Assembly (NCBI GenBank): GCA_026390835.1 | Contig: JAPLFD010000017.1 | Location: 62,001-126,000, forward strand | Source of the DNA: Sphingobacteriales bacterium | Lineage (GTDB): Bacteria; Bacteroidota; Bacteroidia; Sphingobacteriales; Sphingobacteriaceae | Length of the DNA stretch: 64,000 bases | Direction of reading: 5' to 3' | Shown: positions 25,969 through 33,735 of the stretch, piece by piece | Position numbering within the stretch: position 1 is the stretch's first letter | Layout of the letters: the number at the start of each line of letters is the position of its first letter | Translations under genes and position numbers: made by a program | Notes under the pieces: model-generated | What the model saw: the letters and a program-made list of their open reading frames with translations, nothing else | The model's database searches: none | Told to the model about the DNA's origin: nothing

Positions 25969-26002
25969 TTGAGGTACAATTTTAGCTTGAACAATAAATT
26001 TG
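25969..26002 (+). promoter_or_regulatory. Predicted promoter of the YjjG-type HAD gene
   Basis: CTTG (TTG at 25969-25971) is followed after 23 bases by TAAATTTG (25995-26002), an exact -7 match at acceptable spacing. The start codon is at 26046, giving a leader of about 35-40 bases. It lies in the 91-base divergent gap shared with uvrB. Confidence 0.55.
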
Positions 26003-26045
26003 CCCTAGCTTTTCGTTTACAGGCATTATTTCTGCAGTTTTGTAT

Positions 26046-26744
26046 ATGGCCCAACGCTACAAACACCTCTTTTTTGATCTCGATCATACCCTTTGGGATT
26101 TTGACCGAAATGCCGAAGAAACCCTCCAAGAACTCTATCAAACCTATAGCTTAAAAAAATTAGGTTTGCTTTCAGCGGACTTGTTTATTGAAACCTATAC
26201 CCATAACAACCACCAACTTTGGGCCGATTATCATTTGGGCCGTATTAGTAAAGAAGAATTACGCACCACTCGTTTTAGCAAAACTTTTTTGGATTTGGGT
26301 TTAGCACCTGAATTGATTCCACACCAGTTTGAAGACGATTATGTACGCATTTGCCCAACCAAAACTAATTTATTCCCCGAGGCGCATGAAACGCTGAGTT
26401 ACTTGCAAGATAAATACGTGATGCACATCATCTCTAACGGATTTAAAGAATCTACCGAGATGAAAATTGAATTAACAGATTTGGCCAAATATTTCGTTAA
26501 CATTATTATTTCGGAAGAAGTGGGCGTTAATAAACCCGATTCGGCTATTTTTAAGCATGCTGTAACGTGTGCACAAACACAAGTGCATACCAGTTTAATG
26601 ATTGGTGATAGTTTAGAAGCCGATGTGCGTGGTGCCTTGGCTTTTGGTATGGACGCCATTTATTTTAACCCAGAGCGTAAAGAAAAGCCGACAGATATTC
26701 CGAAACAGATACATCATTTAAATGAATTAGTGGAGTTTTTATGA
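26046..26744 (+). CDS. HAD hydrolase, YjjG-type non-canonical pyrimidine nucleotidase
   Basis: A 232-residue HAD-superfamily phosphatase. The catalytic motif is FFDLDHTLWDF, with D11 as nucleophile and D13 as acid/base. Motif II is in HIISNGF and motif III/IV in NKPDSAIF and MIGDSLEADVRGA. The DHTLWDF form of motif I and the overall size match the YjjG subgroup, which dephosphorylates unusual pyrimidine nucleotides and so cleanses the nucleotide pool. A TTG two codons upstream is also in frame, but ATG at 26046 is preferred. The stop overlaps the DinB-like gene (ATGA). Confidence 0.88.
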   Translation: MAQRYKHLFFDLDHTLWDFDRNAEETLQELYQTYSLKKLGLLSADLFIETYTHNNHQLWADYHLGRISKEELRTTRFSKTFLDLGLAPELIPHQFEDDYVRICPTKTNLFPEAHETLSYLQDKYVMHIISNGFKESTEMKIELTDLAKYFVNIIISEEVGVNKPDSAIFKHAVTCAQTQVHTSLMIGDSLEADVRGALAFGMDAIYFNPERKEKPTDIPKQIHHLNELVEFL

Positions 26745-27259
26745 GTATAAACCAAACTGCCTCTCAAATAGTACAAGCTACAGCTAGGTACGAGGCATTT
26801 TTAGCCACCCTATCTGAAGCCGATTTTCAACGGAATCCTGCCGATGGAGTGTGGTCTTATGCCGAAGTGTATTCCCATATTTTTGAGGCAAACTTAATTT
26901 CCTTGCTAGCCCTAGAAAAATGTGTAAAAGGTACTGCAGAAGAAGATAAAAGCGCTTTGCACCCAGCAGTTTGGCTCATCTTGTTTTTGGGTAAATTTCC
27001 TCCCGGAAAAATTAAAGCCCCAGCTCGTATTGCGGCTATGGTTAAAAAAATAAACCCTGCCGAAGCAAAACAATTAATGGTTAATTTTAATCGGCGTTTA
27101 CAAGAATTGGTCCCCCAAGTTTCTCAAGCTTCGCCGAGCCAAAAAGCTAAACACCCTCGTTTAGGCTTGTTAAATGCTAGGCAATGGCTGCGCTTTATTG
27201 AAATTCATACCAAACATCATGAAAAGCAGTTGTATCGGATACAAAAACAATTAGGCTAA
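26741..27259 (+). CDS. DinB-like (four-helix, metal-binding) protein
   Basis: A 172-residue all-helical protein with the DinB/YfiT arrangement of three histidines: H46 in AEVYSHIFEAN, and H156 and H160 in EIHTKHHEKQL near the C-terminus. Such proteins often act as thiol-dependent transferases or nickel/zinc hydrolases, but the family is broad and no substrate can be assigned. Its ATG overlaps the preceding stop (ATGA), so it is co-translated with the HAD phosphatase. Confidence 0.8.
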   Translation: MSINQTASQIVQATARYEAFLATLSEADFQRNPADGVWSYAEVYSHIFEANLISLLALEKCVKGTAEEDKSALHPAVWLILFLGKFPPGKIKAPARIAAMVKKINPAEAKQLMVNFNRRLQELVPQVSQASPSQKAKHPRLGLLNARQWLRFIEIHTKHHEKQLYRIQKQLG

Positions 27260-27321
27260 GTTTTTGCAAACTTAATCTTTGCTTAACCTTAAGTTTAAGT
27301 GGGTATACTTTATTTGTAAGT

Positions 27322-27447
27322 ATGAGTATAGAATTCATTTTTACAAGCATTTGTTTGTTGGCTATTGTGCTATTTTGGTTTAGTCCCTTCGAAATTAAAG
27401 TAGAAGACGAGGCAGACGAATGTTTCTCTGAAACTTCAACACGATGA
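27322..27447 (+). CDS. Unrecognised 41-residue membrane protein coupled to an LpxH-like gene
   Basis: I do not recognise this protein. It has 41 residues: an N-terminal hydrophobic helix (SIEFIFTSICLLAIVLFWF) and an acidic tail (EIKVEDEADECFSE) with a single cysteine. It looks like a single-span inner-membrane peptide, tail probably cytoplasmic or periplasmic by an undetermined topology. The case for it being real: its stop overlaps the next start as ATGA, the pattern used by true gene pairs nearby, and a near-consensus box TTTATTTG ends 5 bases before its ATG. Otherwise it could be a leader peptide. Confidence 0.6.
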   Translation: MSIEFIFTSICLLAIVLFWFSPFEIKVEDEADECFSETSTR

Positions 27448-28289
27448 AGAAAAGAGCGGTTGACCTGGTAGTCATATCAGATGTGCACTTGGGCACTTAT
27501 GGCTGCCATTCTAAGGAATTGCTCAATTACTTAAAATCTATACAACCCAAAACACTAGTTCTAAACGGGGATATTATTGATATATGGCAGTTTAAAAAAT
27601 CGTATTGGCCAGAAAGCCACATGAAAGTTATTCGTCAAATTTTAAAATTTGTAAGCAATGGCGTACCGGTACATTACCTCACAGGCAACCACGACGAAAT
27701 GCTCCGGAAATTCGATGATTTTCACCTGGGGTCATTTAACATAAAAAACAAATTGGTTTTAGAATTGGGTGAAGAGCGTGCATGGATTTTTCATGGCGAT
27801 GTGTTTGATGTAACCATGCAATATTCAAAATGGTTAGCCAAGCTAGGCGCTATTGGCTACGATAGTTTGATTTTGCTAAATAGTTTTGTGAATTGGGTGC
27901 TCACTTTATTGAAAAGAGAAAAAATGAGTTTCTCTAAAAAGGTGAAAGCTAGTTTTAAAGATGCTATAAAGTTTATCAATAGTTTTGAGCAAACCGCTGC
28001 AGAATTGGCCATCGATAAAGGCTATCAGTTTGTTATTTGCGGCCATATTCATCAACCCGAAATAAGAACCATAACTACAGACAAGGGCGAAGTTACGTAT
28101 CTTAATTCTGGCGATTGGGTAGAAAATTTGAGCGCTTTAGAATATCATGATGGCGAATGGGCTATTTATAAATACGACCCCAAAAAATTTGCTGATAAGC
28201 ATCTAGAGGAAGATCCAGAGCTGGAAAATTTAGCATCGAAACTAGATGTAAAAATTTTGTTAGATCAAATGCGCTTTGAAGCGGTTTAA
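27444..28289 (+). CDS. Metallophosphoesterase, UDP-2,3-diacylglucosamine diphosphatase (LpxH-like)
   Basis: A 281-residue calcineurin-like phosphoesterase with the full metal-ligand set: SDVHLG (D13, H15), LNGDIIDIW, LTGNHDEMLR, WIFHGDVFD and CGHIHQPE. Bacteroidota proteins of this form are annotated as UDP-2,3-diacylglucosamine diphosphatase, which makes lipid X in lipid A synthesis at the inner membrane. It is longer than E. coli LpxH, so the exact substrate is not certain. It overlaps the 41-residue gene by 4 bases and is followed 12 bases later by a glycosyltransferase. Confidence 0.85.
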   Translation: MKKRAVDLVVISDVHLGTYGCHSKELLNYLKSIQPKTLVLNGDIIDIWQFKKSYWPESHMKVIRQILKFVSNGVPVHYLTGNHDEMLRKFDDFHLGSFNIKNKLVLELGEERAWIFHGDVFDVTMQYSKWLAKLGAIGYDSLILLNSFVNWVLTLLKREKMSFSKKVKASFKDAIKFINSFEQTAAELAIDKGYQFVICGHIHQPEIRTITTDKGEVTYLNSGDWVENLSALEYHDGEWAIYKYDPKKFADKHLEEDPELENLASKLDVKILLDQMRFEAV

Positions 28290-28301
28290 AAAATTTTATT
28301 T

Positions 28302-29297
28302 TTGAAAATTTTATTTGCCATACAAGGAACAGGCAATGGCCATATTAGCCGTGCTAAAGAAATATTGCCTTATTTGCAACAATACGGCCAAGTAGATGTG
28401 TTGATTAGCGGCACCCAAGCCGATGTTTTTTTAGAGCAACCCATCGCTTATCTATTGCATGGTTTTAGTTTCATTTTTGGCCAAAAAGGGGGGGTAGATA
28501 TTTTGGCAACCATAAAAAAAATGAAGCTTTTTAGGCTTATAGCCGATATTAAACAGCTACCTGTAAAAGACTACGATCTTGTTGTTAATGATTTTGAACC
28601 TATCAGCGCTTGGGCTTGCAAAATACGCAAAGTGCCCTGCATAGCGCTGAGTCATCAATCGGCTTTTCTTTCCCCAAAAACACCAAGACCAACTCAAAAA
28701 TCGGTTTGGGCGGAGCTCATTTTTAAGTATTATGCCCCATGCACCAACCGCTTGTCTTTTCATTTCAAATCGTACGATAATTACATTTACTCACCGGTAA
28801 TTCGTTCCGAAATACGGGAGTTGGAGCCAAAGGATTTGGGCCACATTACCGTTTACCTCCCTGCATATGCCGATGAATTTTTACTCACCTATTTTGAGCA
28901 ACTCCCGGAAGTGCGTTGGCAGGTTTTTTCGAAACATTGCACACAAGCCTATCAGCAAAACAATGTTTCTGTACGGCCAATTAGCAATACGGGCTTTAAC
29001 CAAAGTTTGGCCAATGCCCATGGTTTAATAACCGGTGGTGGTTTTGAGGGCCCAGCAGAAGCCTTATTTCTAGGTAAAAAATTACTACTTATCCCGATGA
29101 AAAATCAGTACGAGCAACAATGTAATGCCGCCGCTGCCGCTAAAATGGGCGTTCCAGTAATTCAGCGTATAGGCCCTGATTTTGTAGCACAACTTAAAGG
29201 CTGGTTGCAAAAGCCTTTTACGTTTAAGCCTAATTTTCCCGATCAAACAAAACAAATAGTAGCCGACCTCATCAAACGTTTCAGCAAAATATCTTAA
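28302..29297 (+). CDS. Glycosyltransferase, GT-B fold (MurG/UGT-like)
   Basis: A 331-residue GT-B enzyme. The N-terminus KILFAIQGTGNGHISRAKEILPYL has the GxGH loop typical of MurG-like glycolipid transferases. The C-terminal half holds ITGGGFEGPAEALFLGKKLLLIP and QYEQQCNAAAAAKMG, which bind the nucleotide sugar. It probably glycosylates a lipid or a lipid-linked acceptor, in keeping with the LpxH-like neighbour upstream. The start is TTG at 28302, the only codon giving the expected N-terminus. Confidence 0.84.
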   Translation: MKILFAIQGTGNGHISRAKEILPYLQQYGQVDVLISGTQADVFLEQPIAYLLHGFSFIFGQKGGVDILATIKKMKLFRLIADIKQLPVKDYDLVVNDFEPISAWACKIRKVPCIALSHQSAFLSPKTPRPTQKSVWAELIFKYYAPCTNRLSFHFKSYDNYIYSPVIRSEIRELEPKDLGHITVYLPAYADEFLLTYFEQLPEVRWQVFSKHCTQAYQQNNVSVRPISNTGFNQSLANAHGLITGGGFEGPAEALFLGKKLLLIPMKNQYEQQCNAAAAAKMGVPVIQRIGPDFVAQLKGWLQKPFTFKPNFPDQTKQIVADLIKRFSKIS

Positions 29298-29325
29298 TAT
29301 TGCTTTGGTTTTTATACAGCCAAAC

Positions 29326-30297
29326 ATGATTAAGCTATTTCGAACCTTTCACCCCTTAAGCGCATTGCCATTATTTGGCCTGGCCTTGTTTTTGCATTTA
29401 TTTAATCGGACTGAAATCGATACTAGCTTAGCGAATACGAGTGTTGTTCCACTCTATCGCCACCTGTTACTTCCCGCAGATAGTACTTTATTTTTACCCT
29501 TTGCAACTAGTAAATGGTTGGGTTTTATCCTCTTATTTTCTCAAGCCTTATTATTTAATAAGGTTATTAATACGCATAATTTATTAGGTAAACCCAGTTT
29601 TCTGCCGGGCTTACTTTATATCGTTTGTACGAGTTTTGCCGATACGCTTGGCGTATTTAGCCCCGTACTTTTAGTGAATTTTATACTAATTTGGTTATTA
29701 AACCAATTTTTGAGTAGCTACCGCAAAGCCGATGCCCGTGACTTAATTTTTGATATGGGCTTACTTATAGGCTTGGGCACTATTTTATATGCGCCTTTCA
29801 TTTTTTTCTTAGCCATTGTATGGCTAGGTCTGCTAATTTTTCGCTCATTTAATTGGCGTGAGTGGGCCATGGCAGTATTAGGACTAGCCACAGTCGCTTT
29901 TTTCTTGGCATTCTACTATTATTGGAATGGCGAATTGTCAAATTGGCTAAGCTATTGGCTACTAACACGAACCGTAAATCCGATAAGTCAACTGCCTTCA
30001 TTGGTTTTAATGGTGGTAGCTTTTATTGGTATTTTGGGGTTAATTCAGCTACGTGCAAATTTTTTTAGAAGCGTTGTTCACATTCGTAAATCTTTTCAAT
30101 TACTCTCTGTTTTATTTGGCATCGTTGTTTTGTCATCGGTACTTGCCTATGGCATTCAACTAAATCATTATATACTGGCAAGCGTGCCGCTTTCTGTATT
30201 GCTGGCCTATTATTTTATGCATGCAAGTAGAGCATGGGTATACGAGTCGCTTTTCATTTTGTTATTGGCTAGTGTGCTATATTTTCAATGGGTATAA
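29326..30297 (+). CDS. DUF6427 family polytopic membrane protein
   Basis: A 323-residue protein, very hydrophobic, with roughly nine to ten membrane helices starting at LSALPLFGLALFLHLF. It has no soluble domain and no recognised catalytic motif. It resembles the DUF6427 proteins of Bacteroidota, whose role is unknown. An in-frame TTG at 29305 would extend the protein by seven residues, but ATG at 29326 is preferred. It lies between the glycosyltransferase and purQ with short gaps. A GC-CTTTG box (29300-29307) is one mismatch from a promoter. Confidence 0.78.
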   Translation: MIKLFRTFHPLSALPLFGLALFLHLFNRTEIDTSLANTSVVPLYRHLLLPADSTLFLPFATSKWLGFILLFSQALLFNKVINTHNLLGKPSFLPGLLYIVCTSFADTLGVFSPVLLVNFILIWLLNQFLSSYRKADARDLIFDMGLLIGLGTILYAPFIFFLAIVWLGLLIFRSFNWREWAMAVLGLATVAFFLAFYYYWNGELSNWLSYWLLTRTVNPISQLPSLVLMVVAFIGILGLIQLRANFFRSVVHIRKSFQLLSVLFGIVVLSSVLAYGIQLNHYILASVPLSVLLAYYFMHASRAWVYESLFILLLASVLYFQWV

Positions 30298-30347
30298 AAT
30301 TTAACGCTTTTTAACAGCTTTCTACTTCTAAATCCCCTTAAATTAAA

Positions 30348-30355
30348 TAGATTTG
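30348..30355 (+). promoter_or_regulatory. Predicted -7 box of purQ
   Basis: TAGATTTG exactly matches TAnnTTTG. It ends 4 bases before the purQ ATG at 30360. With normal geometry the transcript would start on or beside the A of the ATG, giving a leaderless mRNA. The -33 region is poor. Confidence 0.55.
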
Positions 30356-30359
30356 TAGT

Positions 30360-31052
30360 ATGAAATTTGGCGTTGTTACTTTCCCCGGATCTAATTGTGA
30401 TCAAGACATCATTGACGTTCTTAGTAGAATTATGGGTCAGCCCGTAGAAAACTTATGGCATAAAAATCATGAGCTCAAAGGTGCCGATATGATCATTCTT
30501 CCTGGCGGGTTTTCTTACGGAGATTACCTGCGTTCCGGAGCCATAGCCCGTTTTTCTCCCGTTATGCAAGAAGTAATTCAATTTGCCAAAAAAGGCGGAT
30601 ATGTATTGGGCATTTGCAACGGATTTCAAATTTTAACCGAAGCCGGTTTGGTACCAGGCGCCCTTTTGCATAACCAGAACCGAAAATTTATTTGCCGAAA
30701 TATTTATCTTAAACCAACTACTACAAATAGTTTACTTACCGCCGAAATCGATCCCAATAGCGCATTAAAAATTCCAATTGCACACGGTGAAGGCAATTAT
30801 TTTGCCGGTCCCGATGTAATCAAATCTATTGAAGATCAAGATCAAGTATTATTTCGTTATTGCGATGAATCGGGTAACGTAACTCCAGAATCTAATCCGA
30901 ACGGCTCAATGCACAATATAGCTGGCGTATGCAATACCGAGCGCAATGTGTTTGGCATGATGCCCCACCCAGAACGGGCAGCAGATCCTATTTTGGGCAA
31001 CCAAGATGGGGTGGCTATTTTCGAATCGATTTTGAAATCGGTACTAGCTTAA
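30360..31052 (+). CDS. purQ: Phosphoribosylformylglycinamidine synthase subunit I (glutaminase)
   Basis: PurQ is the glutaminase of the FGAM synthetase step in purine biosynthesis, feeding ammonia to PurL with PurS as bridge. The 230-residue class I amidotransferase has nucleophile C86 in LGICNGFQIL and the catalytic pair H203 and E205 in MMPHPERA. The N-terminus VVTFPGSNCDQD is typical. purL and purS are not nearby. coaX starts 2 bases after the stop. Separate PurQ rather than a fused PurLQ is shown by the stand-alone gene. Confidence 0.95.
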   Translation: MKFGVVTFPGSNCDQDIIDVLSRIMGQPVENLWHKNHELKGADMIILPGGFSYGDYLRSGAIARFSPVMQEVIQFAKKGGYVLGICNGFQILTEAGLVPGALLHNQNRKFICRNIYLKPTTTNSLLTAEIDPNSALKIPIAHGEGNYFAGPDVIKSIEDQDQVLFRYCDESGNVTPESNPNGSMHNIAGVCNTERNVFGMMPHPERAADPILGNQDGVAIFESILKSVLA

Positions 31053-31054
31053 TC

Positions 31055-31798
31055 ATGTTTCATCTGGTTATTGATATTGGGAATTCTTCTCAAAAAATAG
31101 CTGTTTTTGAACAGCGTAACTTGTTGCATACTGAAATCACCACGTCGCTCAATAGCCAAAAACTAGCACAAATCTTAGCGCAATATCCCTGTACTCATAG
31201 CATCATTTGTTCTGTAAACCAAGAAATAGCAGCGCTAGAACAGTACTTGGAACAGCAAACTAAATATATCCGATTTTCAGTTGGTACTCCCAATCCTATA
31301 CATAACCAATACCAAAGCCCCGAAACACTGGGTTTAGATCGTTTAGCTGCCATGATGGCTGTTTACGCACTTTTCCCCAAGCAAAATACCCTGGTAATAG
31401 ATGCGGGCACTTGCATCACTTACGACATGCTTGATGCCCAAGGCAATTATTTGGGGGGCAGTATTAGCCCCGGAATTCAGTTGCGCTTTAGAGCCTTACA
31501 TGAATTTACAGGCAGGCTACCTTTTGTATCATTTTCTCCAGCACCCATAGATTTGGTGGGCATCGATACTCCGACATCTTTGCAATCGGGTGTAGTAAAC
31601 GGCGTAACCGCTGAAGTAGAAGGCATCATTACCCAATATCAACAAAAACACGCCCAACTAAATGTGGTGTTCTGTGGCGGCGATGCTAATTTTTTTGATA
31701 ATCGGCTTAAAAATAGCATCTTTGCCAGCAATAGTTCATGTATACCCCACTTGGTTCTAATCGGGTTAAATGAAATTATCCATCATCAACATGAGTAA
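31055..31798 (+). CDS. coaX: Type III pantothenate kinase
   Basis: CoaX phosphorylates pantothenate as the first step of coenzyme A synthesis. The 247-residue product shows the ASKHA-fold motifs LVIDIGNSSQKIAVFEQ (phosphate 1), LGLDRLAAMMAVYALFP, VIDAGTCITYDML and GGSISPGIQLRFRALHEFTG. The reading frame is open far upstream through purQ, but ATG at 31055, 2 bases after purQ, gives the natural start. Its 3' end overlaps the outer-membrane protein gene by 8 bases. Confidence 0.94.
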   Translation: MFHLVIDIGNSSQKIAVFEQRNLLHTEITTSLNSQKLAQILAQYPCTHSIICSVNQEIAALEQYLEQQTKYIRFSVGTPNPIHNQYQSPETLGLDRLAAMMAVYALFPKQNTLVIDAGTCITYDMLDAQGNYLGGSISPGIQLRFRALHEFTGRLPFVSFSPAPIDLVGIDTPTSLQSGVVNGVTAEVEGIITQYQQKHAQLNVVFCGGDANFFDNRLKNSIFASNSSCIPHLVLIGLNEIIHHQHE

Positions 31799-33080
31799 AA
31801 AAATTACATACCTTATACTAGTATTAGTTACTGTTTTGGGAAGTCTTAAAGCCCAAAATACAACTAATTCACCTTACAGCCAGTTTGGACTTGGTGATAT
31901 CAAGCCTATGCTTGTGCCTCAGCAAATAGGTATGGGTGGCATTGCCGTTGGCTTACGCAAAACAGGTGGATATAGTATGATTAACGTAGCCAATCCGGCA
32001 GCCTATAGTGCCATAAATCTTACAACTATGGATATGGGTGCTTCGCTTGATATGAGAACCTTAAGTAAATCGGGGACCTCAGAAAAGCTTACTAATGGTA
32101 CGCTTGGACATTTCTTGGTAGGCGTTCCTGTGAATAAACGTTCAGCCTTAACCTTCGGATTGATGCCATTTAGCGATCTAGGCTATCAATACCGTATGCA
32201 TACGCTAGTTGATACATTTAAGGTAGATCATTTATACAGTGGTGAAGGTGGGTTGTCAAAAGCACATTTGGGTTATGGCTACCAATTTGGTAAGAAACTA
32301 AGTTTGGGATTTAATTTAGCCTATATTTTCGGAAATCTTAAAGTGCGTCAATCTGCAGAATTCCCAGAAGATCCGTATGCATTGGCCACTCGTACACAAT
32401 CAGACAAAAGTTTAGGTGGGCTTAATTTTCAATACGGAGTACAGTACACGTTTAATCCGGCTGCTAAATCTGTTGTTACGCTAGGTTATTCGGGTGCGGC
32501 TAGTTCCCGTATCAAGTCTTCGGGCTCCATAACCAATTATCGTTACCGCTACGATGCGGTTGCACAAGTAGAATCAGAGCCATTAGATACACTTTATTAC
32601 AACCCTGCTGCCGAGTCAAAAATTAATTTGCCCATGAAACAGGCAGTTGGTATCAGTATCTCCCGCCCAGATCATTGGACCGTGGGCGCCGATTTTAGTT
32701 TTACTAAATGGTCTGGTTTAACAGATGGCGGCACCAATGCCGGTTTAAAAGATGCATATAGCGTATCCATGGGTGGTCAGTTTACTCCAGATATTACTGC
32801 CGTATCAAACTATTTTAAATTAATAGATTATAGCCTTGGTTTCAGATACGATAAAACCTATATCAATATTAACAACACCCCGATAAACCAATATGCGCTA
32901 AGTTTTGGCTTGGGCCTACCCTTGCCGGCCAATAGAAGCACATTTTATAAAATTAACCTGGCTGGTGAGTTAGGCAAGCGTGGTAGTCTTAACAATGGTT
33001 TAGTAAAAGAGAATTACCTTACTTTACATTTGGGTTTTGTGATTAATGATAGATGGTTTATTAAAACCAAGTACGATTAA
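31791..33080 (+). CDS. Outer-membrane beta-barrel protein (FadL/PorV-like fold), function unknown
   Basis: A 429-residue protein with a signal peptide (cut near SLKAQ, residue 28) and then NTTNSPYSQFGLGDIKP, a start seen in conserved Bacteroidota outer-membrane proteins. The body alternates short polar and aromatic strands, with repeated YGYQFGKKLSLGFNLAYIF-type hairpins, and it ends in an aromatic-rich strand (IKTKYD). It probably forms a barrel in the outer membrane. The substrate is unknown. It overlaps coaX by 8 bases and is followed 12 bases later by lptC, suggesting a role in envelope assembly. An ATG 7 codons upstream is less likely. Confidence 0.78.
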   Translation: MSKKITYLILVLVTVLGSLKAQNTTNSPYSQFGLGDIKPMLVPQQIGMGGIAVGLRKTGGYSMINVANPAAYSAINLTTMDMGASLDMRTLSKSGTSEKLTNGTLGHFLVGVPVNKRSALTFGLMPFSDLGYQYRMHTLVDTFKVDHLYSGEGGLSKAHLGYGYQFGKKLSLGFNLAYIFGNLKVRQSAEFPEDPYALATRTQSDKSLGGLNFQYGVQYTFNPAAKSVVTLGYSGAASSRIKSSGSITNYRYRYDAVAQVESEPLDTLYYNPAAESKINLPMKQAVGISISRPDHWTVGADFSFTKWSGLTDGGTNAGLKDAYSVSMGGQFTPDITAVSNYFKLIDYSLGFRYDKTYININNTPINQYALSFGLGLPLPANRSTFYKINLAGELGKRGSLNNGLVKENYLTLHLGFVINDRWFIKTKYD

Positions 33081-33092
33081 TCCCAATCAACT

Positions 33093-33653
33093 ATGCGCAC
33101 TCAGTTTGTAAGCACAAGCGCTCTATGTGGCCTGATCTTTTTTTTGCTTGCTTGCGAAAATAACTTAAAAGAAGTAGAGCGGGTTGCCGCTCAACGCATT
33201 ACTATTCCGGTAGATAAGTCTACTGGAGTTGAGCTTATTTATAGCGAATCGGCCACCGTAAAAGCTAAATTACTCACTCCTGAATTGTTGTATTATAATA
33301 CAAATAAGCCCTATTATGAGATGAAAAAAGGTTTAACTATCATCTTTTTAAATCCCCAACAACAAGAGACTAGCCGCGTAGTAGCCGATTATGGCATCCG
33401 TAAAGAACTAGAAAAAACAATGGAATTACGCCAAAATGTAGTAGTTACTACGCAGGATGGAAAAACATTTAAATCAGAAGAACTTATTTGGGATGAAAAT
33501 GCTCGTCGTTTTTATTCCACCAAAATGGTAGCCATTCAAACGGTTACGCAACTCATATATGGTACTAGTTTTTGGTCTAACGAAGATTTCTCATATTATG
33601 AAATTGATCAATCAACCGGAAATTTTGAAGTAGGCCAACAACAAGGATTTTAA
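33093..33653 (+). CDS. lptC: LPS export ABC transporter periplasmic protein LptC
   Basis: LptC anchors in the inner membrane and passes lipopolysaccharide from LptBFG to LptA. The 186-residue protein has an N-terminal hydrophobic segment with a lipobox-like LLAC (C21), so it may be lipid-anchored as is usual for Bacteroidota LptC. It is followed by the OstA-like beta-jellyroll pattern LTPELLYYNTNKPYYEMKKG and VADYGIRKELEKTMELRQNV plus SEELIWDENARRFYS. It lies directly after the outer-membrane protein and before the PpiD-like foldase. Confidence 0.88.
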   Translation: MRTQFVSTSALCGLIFFLLACENNLKEVERVAAQRITIPVDKSTGVELIYSESATVKAKLLTPELLYYNTNKPYYEMKKGLTIIFLNPQQQETSRVVADYGIRKELEKTMELRQNVVVTTQDGKTFKSEELIWDENARRFYSTKMVAIQTVTQLIYGTSFWSNEDFSYYEIDQSTGNFEVGQQQGF

Positions 33654-33735
33654 TCTGTAAATGCGCATACTTTAGGTAAATTTTTCTAAAAATTGTATCT
33701 TGCCGCCTCTTTACAAAAAAATAAAAATTGAACAT

